Origin: a virus
Reading direction: 5' to 3' (one strand)
Length of the DNA stretch: 35,311 nt
IMG/VR virus record: IMGVR_UViG_3300035138_000009
Coordinates: 1-35,311 of that record
The position numbers and the translations under genes were made by a program. Shown piece after piece: positions 27,549-34,309 of this stretch (within the stretch, counting starts at the first letter, position 1; each line of letters opens with the position of its first letter). Below the pieces are notes generated by a model that did no database searches, was not told the DNA's origin, and worked only from the letters and a program-made list of their open reading frames with translations.

Positions 27549-29135
27549 ATGGACGAGACAATAGTCTGCGAGGATTGTGGCGCAGAAGTTGACCTCGATG
27601 ATTCTACCAAGATAGATGGTAGATTCCTCTGTGACGACTGCGCTAGTCATTGGTATAATTGTGAATCTTGTAGCAACTGGTTATATGAGGATGACGCACA
27701 CGACTACCACGGCGAGATTCTATGCCAAGAGTGCTATGACCAACACTTCCAAGAGTGTGGGTGTTGTGGGGAGACCTATGACTATGACCACTACTCTCGT
27801 AGAGGGAGCTGTTGGGGTGACTTCTGCCCAGACTGCTCAAACGACCACTTTATCTGTGACAACTGCGGTGAAACCTACCACGTGGACGAATACGGGGGGG
27901 ACGGATACTGCGAGGACTGTTATCCCCGTAGACATAGTGGTATAATAAAAGACTACCATGAAGGGGCAGACGACACCAAGTTCTTGCCTACCTTCAAACA
28001 GCAAGAACTCTACCTCGGCATGGAACTGGAAACCGACGGCTACCACGATTGGAGAGAATCAGCCGAGGACGTTATGACACTATCACCTGATGAGGAATAC
28101 TTCTGGTTGGAGGGGGATTGTTCTCTAGACAGGGGCTTCGAGTTAATCACCCATCCGGCGACCTTAGAATACCATCTGACCAAGTTTCCGTGGGATAAGA
28201 TTAGCCAAGTCTTGAGCAGGCAGCTAGGAGTAAGAGCCGAGAACTCTCCCCACGCAGCCATTCACATTCACATCAGCCGTGACTTCTTTGGTAGGAACTA
28301 CAGGTCGTCCAGTCTAAAGATGATTTACTTGGTAGACAAGTTCAGGCAGGAGTTCTTGACCACCGCCAACACCTCGGACTACCTAGCCATGAGAAGTGCC
28401 AATAGCCATTGTCGCAATGATTTTGACAGGATTTTGGACTTGGGGAAGGTTAGAACCTATTGGGACACCTTCCGAGGCGAGCGATATAGTGCCGTCAACC
28501 TATATTGCAAAGAAGACACCGTGGAACTAAGGTTCTTCCGCAGCACCTTAGACGTCAACAAGATTCTAGCCTACCTAGAGCTAGCCGACTACCTAGCAAG
28601 GATGGCCAAGAATATCACCTCTGCCCAAATGAAAAAAGTGTCCTGGCAAGGGATAGTCCGAGGGGCAAGGCAATATCAACACCTGCCCTCAATCATAGTT
28701 CCTAAGAAGATTAGGCGACCCCAACGTCAGAGAAGGCCAAGAGCAGATAGGGAAGAAGGCCCAATCCGCGTCGGCGACCACGTGAGAATCTGCGTTCCCG
28801 AAGACCAAGAAACCGAGTTCACTCGGGGAGGAGCTACCAACGACCAGATAGGGGTAGTTCAGGAGATTGGCCCTTTCTACCATGATGGAATGGTCTATTC
28901 GGGTCACGTTGTTGTCCACTTCGATGGCCCTCAAGGATTTGGCTCTGGCTACACAGGGAGATGGCATGGCCTAGCCGAGGAGTTAGAGATAGTCGAACGG
29001 CCAACAAGGGAAACGGCCAGACAGGGGGAAGTCCACGGTGGCACGTTGACCCGAGAGCATATAGAGAGGGCTAGGGATATAATGGTGTCAATACCACCCG
29101 TGGAGCGAACTATTAGATGGAGGTGGGGCGAATGA
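27549..29135 (+). CDS. Zinc-ribbon amidoligase (amidoligase_2-type carboxylate-amine ligase)
   Basis: 528 residues. Residues 1-125 hold zinc ribbons with CxxC pairs at 7/10, 28/31, 38/41, 59/62, 93/96, 103/106 and 121/124 plus C70-G-C-C. Residues 150-375 match the amidoligase family (glutamine synthetase/GCS-like fold): YLGMELETDG with E159 and E161 as metal ligands, EGD...GFELITHP near 188-203, AIHIHIS with H239 and H241, and ELRFFRSTLD at 326-335. Residues 405-483 are a small beta-barrel-like domain (VGDHVRI, GVVQEI, HVVVHFDG). The enzyme would use ATP to form an amide bond; substrate unknown. ATG after AAAGGAGGTGAAC. Its stop overlaps the racemase start. Zinc ribbons may bind a protein or nucleic acid acceptor. 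Confidence 0.9.
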   Translation: MDETIVCEDCGAEVDLDDSTKIDGRFLCDDCASHWYNCESCSNWLYEDDAHDYHGEILCQECYDQHFQECGCCGETYDYDHYSRRGSCWGDFCPDCSNDHFICDNCGETYHVDEYGGDGYCEDCYPRRHSGIIKDYHEGADDTKFLPTFKQQELYLGMELETDGYHDWRESAEDVMTLSPDEEYFWLEGDCSLDRGFELITHPATLEYHLTKFPWDKISQVLSRQLGVRAENSPHAAIHIHISRDFFGRNYRSSSLKMIYLVDKFRQEFLTTANTSDYLAMRSANSHCRNDFDRILDLGKVRTYWDTFRGERYSAVNLYCKEDTVELRFFRSTLDVNKILAYLELADYLARMAKNITSAQMKKVSWQGIVRGARQYQHLPSIIVPKKIRRPQRQRRPRADREEGPIRVGDHVRICVPEDQETEFTRGGATNDQIGVVQEIGPFYHDGMVYSGHVVVHFDGPQGFGSGYTGRWHGLAEELEIVERPTRETARQGEVHGGTLTREHIERARDIMVSIPPVERTIRWRWGE

Positions 29136-29875
29136 TAGGTGTCATTGACTCAGGAGTCGGCGGCCTATCCGTGATGCCCATGATGGTCAAGGCCATGCCG
29201 AGGGAAACCTTCATCTATCTCGGTGACAATGCCCGTTTCCCCTATGGACAGAAGCCACCGAGGGCGTTGAAAGATAATGCCTTAGAACTGTCCGACTACC
29301 TTCACCGACGGGGTGTCAAGGCCATCGTCCTCGCCTGTGGGACGTTAAGTTCCTACGCTTTAGAGGTTATAGCCAAAGAGTTCCACTTGCCCGTGTTCGG
29401 TACAATCAAAGCGACATCAAGGGAATCAGATAGGCGAGATGGTAACAAGATTGTTTGGGCCACACCAGCGACGATAGACAGCTATGCCTTTCAGCGAGAG
29501 TTAAAGGGCAAAGTCAAGTATCAGTCGTGCCCTCATCTAGCCAAGTCCGTGGAACAAGATTCCAGAGTAAGTGAAGTAAACGACAACGCAGACGTCATCA
29601 TCATGGGTTGCACCCACTACTCTTGGCTAGACATCGGCGATAAGGTCAAGGTGGATGGTTCATTTGAACTAAGCCGAGAGGTTCGGCTGACCTTGAGGGA
29701 CGGCGGGTTGCTAAGTAAACAGAAGGAGGGAGATAATGAGTTTCTATTCACGGGGGACATAACCAAGCCACAATACCTAGTCTCAGGGCTATTCCCAACA
29801 GCCAAAGTAAAAAGAGTAAACTTAAAGGAGGAGTTATCAGATGTGCCTGATAGTAGGCAAACCAAAAGGAATTAA
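29132..29875 (+). CDS. murI: Glutamate racemase (Asp/Glu racemase family)
   Basis: 247 residues, slightly shorter than cellular MurI (about 265). IGVIDSGVGGLSV at the start is the MurI signature with catalytic Asp6 and Ser7; YLGDNARFPYG (29-39) follows. Catalytic cysteines are Cys69 (ACGTLSS) and Cys160 (GCTHY, with His162). In most MurI the first reads CNT-A-S, here CGT-L-S, so the substrate-binding Asn is replaced by Gly. It interconverts L- and D-glutamate, normally for peptidoglycan. The ATG overlaps the amidoligase TGA (ATGA) after GGAGGTGGGGCGA; its end overlaps the amidotransferase by 35 bases. The tight overlap suggests a common pathway. Confidence 0.92.
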   Translation: MIGVIDSGVGGLSVMPMMVKAMPRETFIYLGDNARFPYGQKPPRALKDNALELSDYLHRRGVKAIVLACGTLSSYALEVIAKEFHLPVFGTIKATSRESDRRDGNKIVWATPATIDSYAFQRELKGKVKYQSCPHLAKSVEQDSRVSEVNDNADVIIMGCTHYSWLDIGDKVKVDGSFELSREVRLTLRDGGLLSKQKEGDNEFLFTGDITKPQYLVSGLFPTAKVKRVNLKEELSDVPDSRQTKRN

Positions 29876-30695
29876 TTTACCCAAAGACAAAGCGTTAAAA
29901 CAATACTTCAACTACCACCCCGACGGCTTCGGCATCAGTTTCCAGTTCGACGGCAAGGTGAGGACTATCAAAGGGGCAATGACCGACAAGGAGATGTTCA
30001 AGCTCATCTCATTGGTTAGGAGGATAATCAGCCCGTTGAAGGTCAAAGACGTGGACATGGTTCTCCAATGGCGTAGGGCAGTCACAGGCTCAATCTGCCG
30101 CCGATATTGCCATCCGTTCCCAGTCAGCCGCAACCAGGTTGACCTCGATAGCCTTGACGTGATGTCCGAGGTAGCTCTAGCTCACAATGGTGTCATATGG
30201 GAGTATAACCAACAGTCAAACTACTACTATGGCTACAAAGATGGGTCAGACCGTAGTGACATCAACGATGCCCAGGAGTTCATCAAGGACTACGTGGTTG
30301 ACCTCGGCGACAACGTGTTCAACCCAGCCGTGGGGAGATTAATAGAGTCGCACACGTATAGTAAGTTTGCCCTTCTGAACCAAGAGGGAATAACCTATAT
30401 CGGCGACTTCGAGCAGGACACAGACGGGTGCTGGTACAGCAACTTCAACCATAAGCCTACCCCTGTGACCAAGAAGATAACCATAAGTGAGGGCAAGAAG
30501 TCCACGGCTTTAGCTCTTATGAACAGAAGAGACATCTATGACGACTACGATGTCCTCGGTGGCGTCCGCTGTCAATTCTGCCGGTGCTATGCCCCTGAAC
30601 TATACATTATGCCTGACGATGATAGCCTGTTATGTGCCAGGTGCTTCGAGACATTTGCTGGATATAGGCCAAACTACGACGACTTGGCGTTTTAA
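29841..30695 (+). CDS. Class II glutamine amidotransferase-like (Ntn hydrolase) with C-terminal zinc knuckle
   Basis: 284 residues. After Met, Cys2 is the Ntn nucleophile (MCLIVGKP). Further marks of the class II GATase fold are HPDGFGI (26-32), WRRAVTG near 77-83 and LAHNGVI (113-119), which carries the oxyanion Asn-Gly. The last 40 residues add two CxxC pairs (CQFC, CARC), a zinc knuckle not usual in this family. Class II enzymes release ammonia from glutamine or hydrolyse amides. No synthase domain is attached, so the amidoligase may be its partner. ATG after GGAGGAGTTATCAG, inside the racemase gene. Confidence 0.88.
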   Translation: MCLIVGKPKGINLPKDKALKQYFNYHPDGFGISFQFDGKVRTIKGAMTDKEMFKLISLVRRIISPLKVKDVDMVLQWRRAVTGSICRRYCHPFPVSRNQVDLDSLDVMSEVALAHNGVIWEYNQQSNYYYGYKDGSDRSDINDAQEFIKDYVVDLGDNVFNPAVGRLIESHTYSKFALLNQEGITYIGDFEQDTDGCWYSNFNHKPTPVTKKITISEGKKSTALALMNRRDIYDDYDVLGGVRCQFCRCYAPELYIMPDDDSLLCARCFETFAGYRPNYDDLAF

Positions 30696-30705
30696 GGAGG
30701 ATAAC

Positions 30706-30885
30706 ATGGAAAAGGAACTGAAAGATTACACTTTCCAGGAGTTGGTTGACCAATTCTATGGGGTACTAATAATGTCTTTGGCCTCAGCCAATGCCCCTAA
30801 ATCAGTAATGTGGAGAGCTATGGACACGGCTATCCGATGGAGAATTGAACGTGACGTTGAATCTGGATTGTTAAGAAGGAGGTGA
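30706..30885 (+). CDS. Small helical hypothetical protein
   Basis: 59 residues: KELKDYTFQELVDQFYGVLIM, then WRAMDTAIRWRIERDVE, two amphipathic helices with basic end LLRRR. ATG after TTTAAGGAGGATAAC. It closely follows the amidotransferase and may belong to its operon. No family recognised. Confidence 0.7.
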   Translation: MEKELKDYTFQELVDQFYGVLIMSLASANAPKSVMWRAMDTAIRWRIERDVESGLLRRR

Positions 30886-30888
30886 ACC

Positions 30889-31080
30889 GTGGAAAAGTTA
30901 AAAGTAACCTTAACCGTGGAAGTTGCCCACCAAGACCACTTCTTGATGGACTTGTATGACTTGCTAGACTTCTGGTGTCTTGGCCGCTGGTTTGCCCGAC
31001 GGGAGGCTGTCACGGAGGACGATGAGCAGGAAGCCGTGATAGATGCCTCGGGCGTCGGGGATGACGAGGATTGGGTGTAG
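30889..31080 (+). CDS. Small acidic hypothetical protein
   Basis: 63 residues. A strand (KLKVTLTVEVAHQ), a Leu/Asp-rich helical middle (LMDLYDLLDFWCLGRWFARRE) and a very acidic tail (EDDEQEAV...DDEDWV). GTG start after AAGGAGGTGAACC, three bases after the previous stop. Last gene before a structured intergenic region. Confidence 0.65.
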   Translation: MEKLKVTLTVEVAHQDHFLMDLYDLLDFWCLGRWFARREAVTEDDEQEAVIDASGVGDDEDWV

Positions 31081-31084
31081 AACA

Positions 31085-31165
31085 GGGGGTGTAGGAGTTT
31101 GAAAATCGAACCTAATAATTCTACACCTGCGACCCCCTCCCTATATATTAAGGGTCGCGGTGTAG
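31085..31165 (+). promoter_or_regulatory. Attenuator-like structured region upstream of promoter P4
   Basis: CTACACC-T-GCGACCC (31121-31135) forms a 14-bp stem with GGGTCGC-GGTGTAG (31152-31165), with one bulged T. An earlier GGGGGTGTAG (31085-31094) can instead pair with CTACAC and CCCCC of the same strand, so two folds exclude each other. The stem is followed by GGAGTTTT but not a clean U run, so a terminator is possible but weak. The segment lies between a stop codon and the -35 of P4. Confidence 0.65.
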
Positions 31166-31180
31166 AGGTGGAGTTTTAAC

Positions 31181-31211
31181 TTGACGACAGCCTCTCTGGA
31201 CATGATATAAT
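31181..31211 (+). promoter_or_regulatory. Sigma70-like promoter P4
   Basis: TTGACG, 19 bases, TATAAT. The spacer end TGGACATGA is nearly the same as that of P5 (TGGACATGG). It reads into the four-helix bundle gene with GGGGAGG just downstream. Confidence 0.75.
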
Positions 31212-31228
31212 AATAGGGGAGGTGTATC

Positions 31229-31639
31229 ACGGAACTAAGTTCATTATACCAAGAAGGACTAGAGATTTACAAAGAGTTATATCCAATGCTACCTTTAGGT
31301 TGGATACATTACGACCAATGTACTCGTTCCCTTGGCTCAGTAGTCGCTAACATAGCCGAGGGGGAAGGCCGGAACGTAAGGGAAACTAAATACTATCAGA
31401 TGTTCTTGCTATATTCCCGAGGCTCTGCTTGTGAAACTATAGCATGGCTAGACTGTCTGTTCGTAGAACAACCAGCATTGACGGGTGAACTTTCTATCTA
31501 CCAAGATAGGCTATTAGAGTTAAGCGACAAACTAAAGGTGGCGATAGAGTCCAGACTAGAAGAGATTAGCAAGCCAACATCAGGGCCAGAATATTGGGCA
31601 GAATTAGCCCGAAAGAGGAACAAGGAGCGTGAAATGTGA
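31229..31639 (+). CDS. Four-helix bundle protein (S23/Avd-like), likely ACG start
   Basis: 136 residues in the four-helix bundle family: helix 1 SLYQEGLEIYKELYPMLP, the signature VVANIAEGEGRNVRETKYY, then FLLYSRGSACETIAWLD. Members include 23S rRNA insertion-encoded proteins and Avd proteins that help diversity-generating reverse transcriptases; no reverse transcriptase is in this window. No ATG/GTG/TTG in frame lies before the ATG at 31286, which would remove helix 1. ACG at 31229 sits five bases after a perfect GGAGGT; an ATC one codon earlier is too close. An in-frame stop is 15 bases upstream of ACG. A role in nucleic-acid binding is an inference. Confidence 0.8.
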   Translation, partial: TELSSLYQEGLEIYKELYPMLPLGWIHYDQCTRSLGSVVANIAEGEGRNVRETKYYQMFLLYSRGSACETIAWLDCLFVEQPALTGELSIYQDRLLELSDKLKVAIESRLEEISKPTSGPEYWAELARKRNKEREM

Positions 31640-31992
31640 CCGAAGGTGAAACAATCCGAACAATCAATGGCGTCCGTTGTCGGTGCCAAGACGTTGGCTG
31701 CCCCGACTTCGAGAGGGCAAGACGGAACAGGGAACGGATAGCTAATAAACAATCTGTCTCCGCCTACCTCGCAATAGAGGGGGCATTGAGAGCTACACCA
31801 CGGGGTCGTGCCCTGCCCGCTTGGATTCCTCTTGGAGATTTACCTGTGGTGTCCAAAGAGGACTGGCGGGAGTCTAGTGGTGATGGCTTCGTAGTCGAGG
31901 GACAGGATGAGACTACCACCACCGATGGGGATTTGGAGGACTTAGAAGCCTTGGAAGAGATTGATAGTGATAAAGGAGATGATAATGGGTAA
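31636..31992 (+). CDS. Hypothetical protein with Cys cluster and acidic tail
   Basis: 118 residues. A short Cys motif near the N-terminus (VRCRCQDVGCPDF), a basic helical part (ERARRNRERIANKQ), and an acidic C-terminal half (GQDETTTTDGDLEDLEALEEIDSD). GTG start overlapping the previous stop (GTGA) after AAGGAGCGTGAAAT. No family recognised. Confidence 0.7.
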   Translation: MTEGETIRTINGVRCRCQDVGCPDFERARRNRERIANKQSVSAYLAIEGALRATPRGRALPAWIPLGDLPVVSKEDWRESSGDGFVVEGQDETTTTDGDLEDLEALEEIDSDKGDDNG

Positions 31993-32188
31993 AAGGAAAA
32001 TAGACCCTATGATTGCCCTTAAAATGAGAATCGATGGGGCTACCCTGAGAGATATAGGGAAACATTTTGGCGTGTCTCCAGAGGGCGTTCGTCAATGCCT
32101 ATTAAGGGCAGATAAAACAGCCCAAGATATAGACCGCTTAAAACGGCTGTTGAAGAAGCTAAAATGGTTTTGGGACTTGACAACCTGA
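31985..32188 (+). CDS. Small helix-turn-helix DNA-binding protein
   Basis: 67 residues. MIALKMRIDGATLRDIGKHFGVSPEGVRQCLLRA is a sigma70 region-4 or homeodomain-like helix-turn-helix, with recognition helix SPEGVRQCL. A basic helical tail follows (RLKRLLKKLKWFW). ATG six bases after AAAGGAG. It could regulate the nearby promoters; P5 lies at its 3' end, so autoregulation is possible. Confidence 0.8.
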   Translation: MGKRKIDPMIALKMRIDGATLRDIGKHFGVSPEGVRQCLLRADKTAQDIDRLKRLLKKLKWFWDLTT

Positions 32189-32206
32189 CGGTTGGACATG
32201 GTATAA
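32176..32206 (+). promoter_or_regulatory. Sigma70-like promoter P5 with a dyad in the spacer
   Basis: TTGACA, 19 bases, TATAAT. CAACC-TGAC-GGTTG, a 5-bp inverted repeat, covers the end of the -35 and the spacer and may be an operator. The -35 lies within the 3' end of the helix-turn-helix gene. It reads into the RNase H-like gene. Confidence 0.8.
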
Positions 32207-32224
32207 TATATGTAGGAGAACAAC

Positions 32225-32566
32225 ATGAACGTCTATTGTGATAGCTCCATCCGTGAAGCCTGTGTAGTTGTGGAAGGGCAGGAGCCTACAATCATACCTT
32301 ATGACAAGGTTGTAACCAACAACGTCGGGGAGTACAAAGCGGTAATAGAGGCATTGAACATTGCCAGAAACCGACACCTCAATCAGGTTGTGATTTATAC
32401 AGACTCCCTGTTGGTGGTTAACCAAGTCAGTGGCGAGTGGAAATGTAGGAAACCACATCTCTTGCCCTTCCGCGACCAAGTCAGGAGTTTCTTAGCAACG
32501 AGAGGAGCCAAGTTGAGATGGTGCCCTAGAGAAGACAACCTTGCTGGATTGGTGTTTGATGGATAG
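32225..32566 (+). CDS. RNase H-fold protein (RNase HI-like / RVT_3)
   Basis: 113 residues, shorter than cellular RNase HI (about 155). Acidic residues D6 (VYCDSS), E36 (TNNVGEYKAVIEAL) and D60 (IYTDSLLVVNQVSG) are in the family positions, and WKCRKPHL follows as in the reverse-transcriptase-like RNase H group. The fourth acidic residue, normally in N-x-x-A-D, is absent: the sequence reads DNLAGLV and the protein ends soon after. It could cut RNA in RNA-DNA hybrids, or be reduced in activity. ATG after TAGGAGAACAAC. Confidence 0.85.
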   Translation: MNVYCDSSIREACVVVEGQEPTIIPYDKVVTNNVGEYKAVIEALNIARNRHLNQVVIYTDSLLVVNQVSGEWKCRKPHLLPFRDQVRSFLATRGAKLRWCPREDNLAGLVFDG

Positions 32567-32575
32567 GAGAGAATA

Positions 32576-32764
32576 ATGATTGAGGAAGTCAGAGAAGAAA
32601 TAGCTAGTATGGTTAGGGCTTATGCGCAAGGTTATTTAAAATGGGCGTTGACCATAGGTATTGTAGCACCAGCGTACAAAACAGCGGTTGATATATTAGC
32701 CATCAAAGTAGGAGACAAGACAATAGCACAGCTTATAGAGGAGGCAGAAGGATGGGAGAAATAG
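32576..32764 (+). CDS. Small helical hypothetical protein
   Basis: 62 residues: an acidic helix (EEVREEIASMVRAYAQGY), a hydrophobic segment (WALTIGIVAPAYKTAVDILAI) that may lie in the membrane, and an acidic tail. ATG after GATAGGAGAGAATA. Its end overlaps the next gene by 13 bases. Confidence 0.65.
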   Translation: MIEEVREEIASMVRAYAQGYLKWALTIGIVAPAYKTAVDILAIKVGDKTIAQLIEEAEGWEK

Positions 32765-33168
32765 CGGAATGGGAATCACGTGAAACTGCAGAGGATGTAA
32801 ATAGAATAATGGATAACTGGATATTGAGTGATGAGGCTAGACCAATAAGCGACAAAGTGCTCGCTCAATACAGGGAGGATGAACTATTCCGAGAGAAAGA
32901 CCACGTAGCTGTGTTGTTAGTACAAGCGGGGATGGAAGCCCAGAACAAGGCTACTCTGGAAGGGGTAGTGAGGTGGTTGGAAGATAACAAGTTCATTTTA
33001 GCCCAACTGTTATATGACCAGTACAGAGGCGTTGACGGTAAGTATGTAAAATCAGTGCCTTTAGATGAGTATAAAAATCACGACATTTGGAAAGAGATGG
33101 GCATAAGGTCAAACCAGGCAATCCAAACCATCAAGCAAGAGTTGAAGGAAAGGATAGATAATGGATGA
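32752..33168 (+). CDS. Hypothetical helical protein
   Basis: 138 residues, highly charged and helical (ETAEDVNRIMDNW, LLVQAGMEAQNKATLEGVV, IQTIKQELKERIDNG). ATG after GAGGCAGAAGG within the previous gene; the end overlaps the next start by eight bases. Its ending resembles that of the following gene only in composition. No family recognised. Confidence 0.7.
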   Translation: MGEIAEWESRETAEDVNRIMDNWILSDEARPISDKVLAQYREDELFREKDHVAVLLVQAGMEAQNKATLEGVVRWLEDNKFILAQLLYDQYRGVDGKYVKSVPLDEYKNHDIWKEMGIRSNQAIQTIKQELKERIDNG

Positions 33169-33583
33169 GAAACTGGTGAAAGAAGTAGCCAAGATACCTG
33201 ACAAATACGGCGGGACAATAGGCATCGAAGCGGCCAAGTCGGTTATCCCCCTTATCGAAGCCTCAGTGAAAGCCCAATACGAAAAGCAAATAGAATACTG
33301 GCGAGAGAAGTGCTTTAACGATACCATGTCAGCTAAAAAGTCAGGTTGGGATGACTGCGAGAAGTCTATCAAAGCCCAACTAAAGGCGGAGATTGAGGGG
33401 ATTGAGAACCCATACAGGGATGAAAACATCGAGGAGAGAGTATACGAAGGGTCAATTATTTACAAACAAAAAGGAGTTAATAACCACAGAGACAATATAG
33501 GATGTTGGAGGGAGTTAGCATCTATTTTTGAAGAATGCCGCCAAGCAGTCCTGAAGAAATTGGAGGGTATAACAAATGGGTAA
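33161..33583 (+). CDS. Hypothetical helical protein
   Basis: 140 residues, helical with a coiled segment (ASVKAQYEKQIEYWREKCF) and a later GCWRELASIFEECRQAVLKKLE. ATG after GAAGGAAAGGATAGATA, overlapping the previous gene by eight bases; the end overlaps the next start by eight bases. The repeated 8-13 base overlaps suggest strict translational coupling. Unrecognised. Confidence 0.7.
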   Translation: MDEKLVKEVAKIPDKYGGTIGIEAAKSVIPLIEASVKAQYEKQIEYWREKCFNDTMSAKKSGWDDCEKSIKAQLKAEIEGIENPYRDENIEERVYEGSIIYKQKGVNNHRDNIGCWRELASIFEECRQAVLKKLEGITNG

Positions 33584-33740
33584 CATGGGTTATTGCAGAT
33601 TTGAGAATACCTACCACGACCTAGAATATTGCTGGGAGAATTGGGAAGACCCGCAAGATGAACTCAGTGAATCGGAGAAAAAGTATAGACAGAAGATGGT
33701 TGACCTCTGTAGAGAAATTGCCGAAGAATCACTAGTTTAA
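33576..33740 (+). CDS. Conserved small phage protein, MGNM-x-YCRFENT type
   Basis: 54 residues. MGNMGYCRFENTYHDLEYCWE...LSESEKKYRQKM...LCREIAEE follows a small family widespread in phages (usually MGNMSYCRFQNT) with two conserved cysteines. Function unknown. ATG after GGAGGGTATAACAA. Confidence 0.85.
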   Translation: MGNMGYCRFENTYHDLEYCWENWEDPQDELSESEKKYRQKMVDLCREIAEESLV

Positions 33741-33802
33741 CCGCCCCAATAGTGGTTTGGGAGAGTGATGCGCCCAGAGATATTAAAAAGGATAGAGGGA
33801 GT

Positions 33803-33946
33803 ATGAGAACATTAGACCATAATAAGAAATCAAATATTAAGTGCGAGCACTGCAAGCACTTTTCTGCGGATAGAACTGTATGCCTACTGAAAAACTTAAG
33901 AAAGAATTATTGGAATAGATGCCCTGAGTTTAAATGGGTAAGATAA
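33803..33946 (+). CDS. Small zinc-binding protein
   Basis: 47 residues. CEHCKHF, a later Cys and WNRCPEFKW give four cysteines (C-x2-C-x9-C-x11-C), a pattern seen in small phage proteins ending RCP-x-F-x-W. ATG three bases after AGAGGGA; an earlier GTG has no ribosome site. A short gap of 60 bases before it holds nothing I can name. Confidence 0.75.
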   Translation: MRTLDHNKKSNIKCEHCKHFSADRTVCLLKNLRKNYWNRCPEFKWVR

Positions 33947-33979
33947 AACCATCCTGATATTCCTTAATGGATTGGGAGA

Positions 33980-34084
33980 ATGAAGAAATTATCTAAACTG
34001 GACAGAGAGTTATTAGAAGCGCTGAGATACTTCCGTGTAATATCAATAAAACTGAGTTTGGTAGATGGACACAATAACACTTAA
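33980..34084 (+). CDS. Very small hypothetical protein
   Basis: 34 residues, helical (KKLSKLDRELLEALRYFRVISIKLSL). ATG after TGGGAGA, a modest ribosome site. The frame closes twelve bases before the next gene. It may be real, but its length makes it uncertain. Confidence 0.4.
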   Translation: MKKLSKLDRELLEALRYFRVISIKLSLVDGHNNT

Positions 34085-34096
34085 TCCGGAGATAAG

Positions 34097-34309
34097 ATGA
34101 GAAAGCACAACTATCCTATCCACCGCTTGCCTTTTGAAGATAGACAAGAGAGAGACAAAAGGATAATAAAACTATTCGACCTGGACTATGCCCCAGTAGA
34201 ATTTCACAGTAGATTCAACTTGACCATCTGGGGGGTCTACGAGGTATTAAGAAAGGCGGGGCGGATGAGAGTAGGGCAGAAGAAACGAATGAGAAGGAGG
34301 ATTTATTGA
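34097..34309 (+). CDS. Small helix-turn-helix-like basic protein
   Basis: 70 residues. KRIIKLFDLDYAPVEFHSRFNLTIWGVYEVLRKAG fits a homeodomain-like helix-turn-helix, and the tail GQKKRMRRRIY is strongly basic. Probably DNA-binding. ATG after CCGGAGATAAG; the stop overlaps the ClpP-like start by one base (TGATG). Confidence 0.7.
   Translation: MRKHNYPIHRLPFEDRQERDKRIIKLFDLDYAPVEFHSRFNLTIWGVYEVLRKAGRMRVGQKKRMRRRIY

Noticed and set aside
27337-28261. Several minus-strand open frames opposite the amidoligase
   Set aside because: They lie antisense to a well-supported gene and have no ribosome sites or recognisable motifs.
31229-32566. Diversity-generating retroelement (Avd-like four-helix protein plus RNase H-fold protein)
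   Set aside because: No reverse transcriptase, template repeat or variable repeat was found; the RNase H-like protein stands alone.
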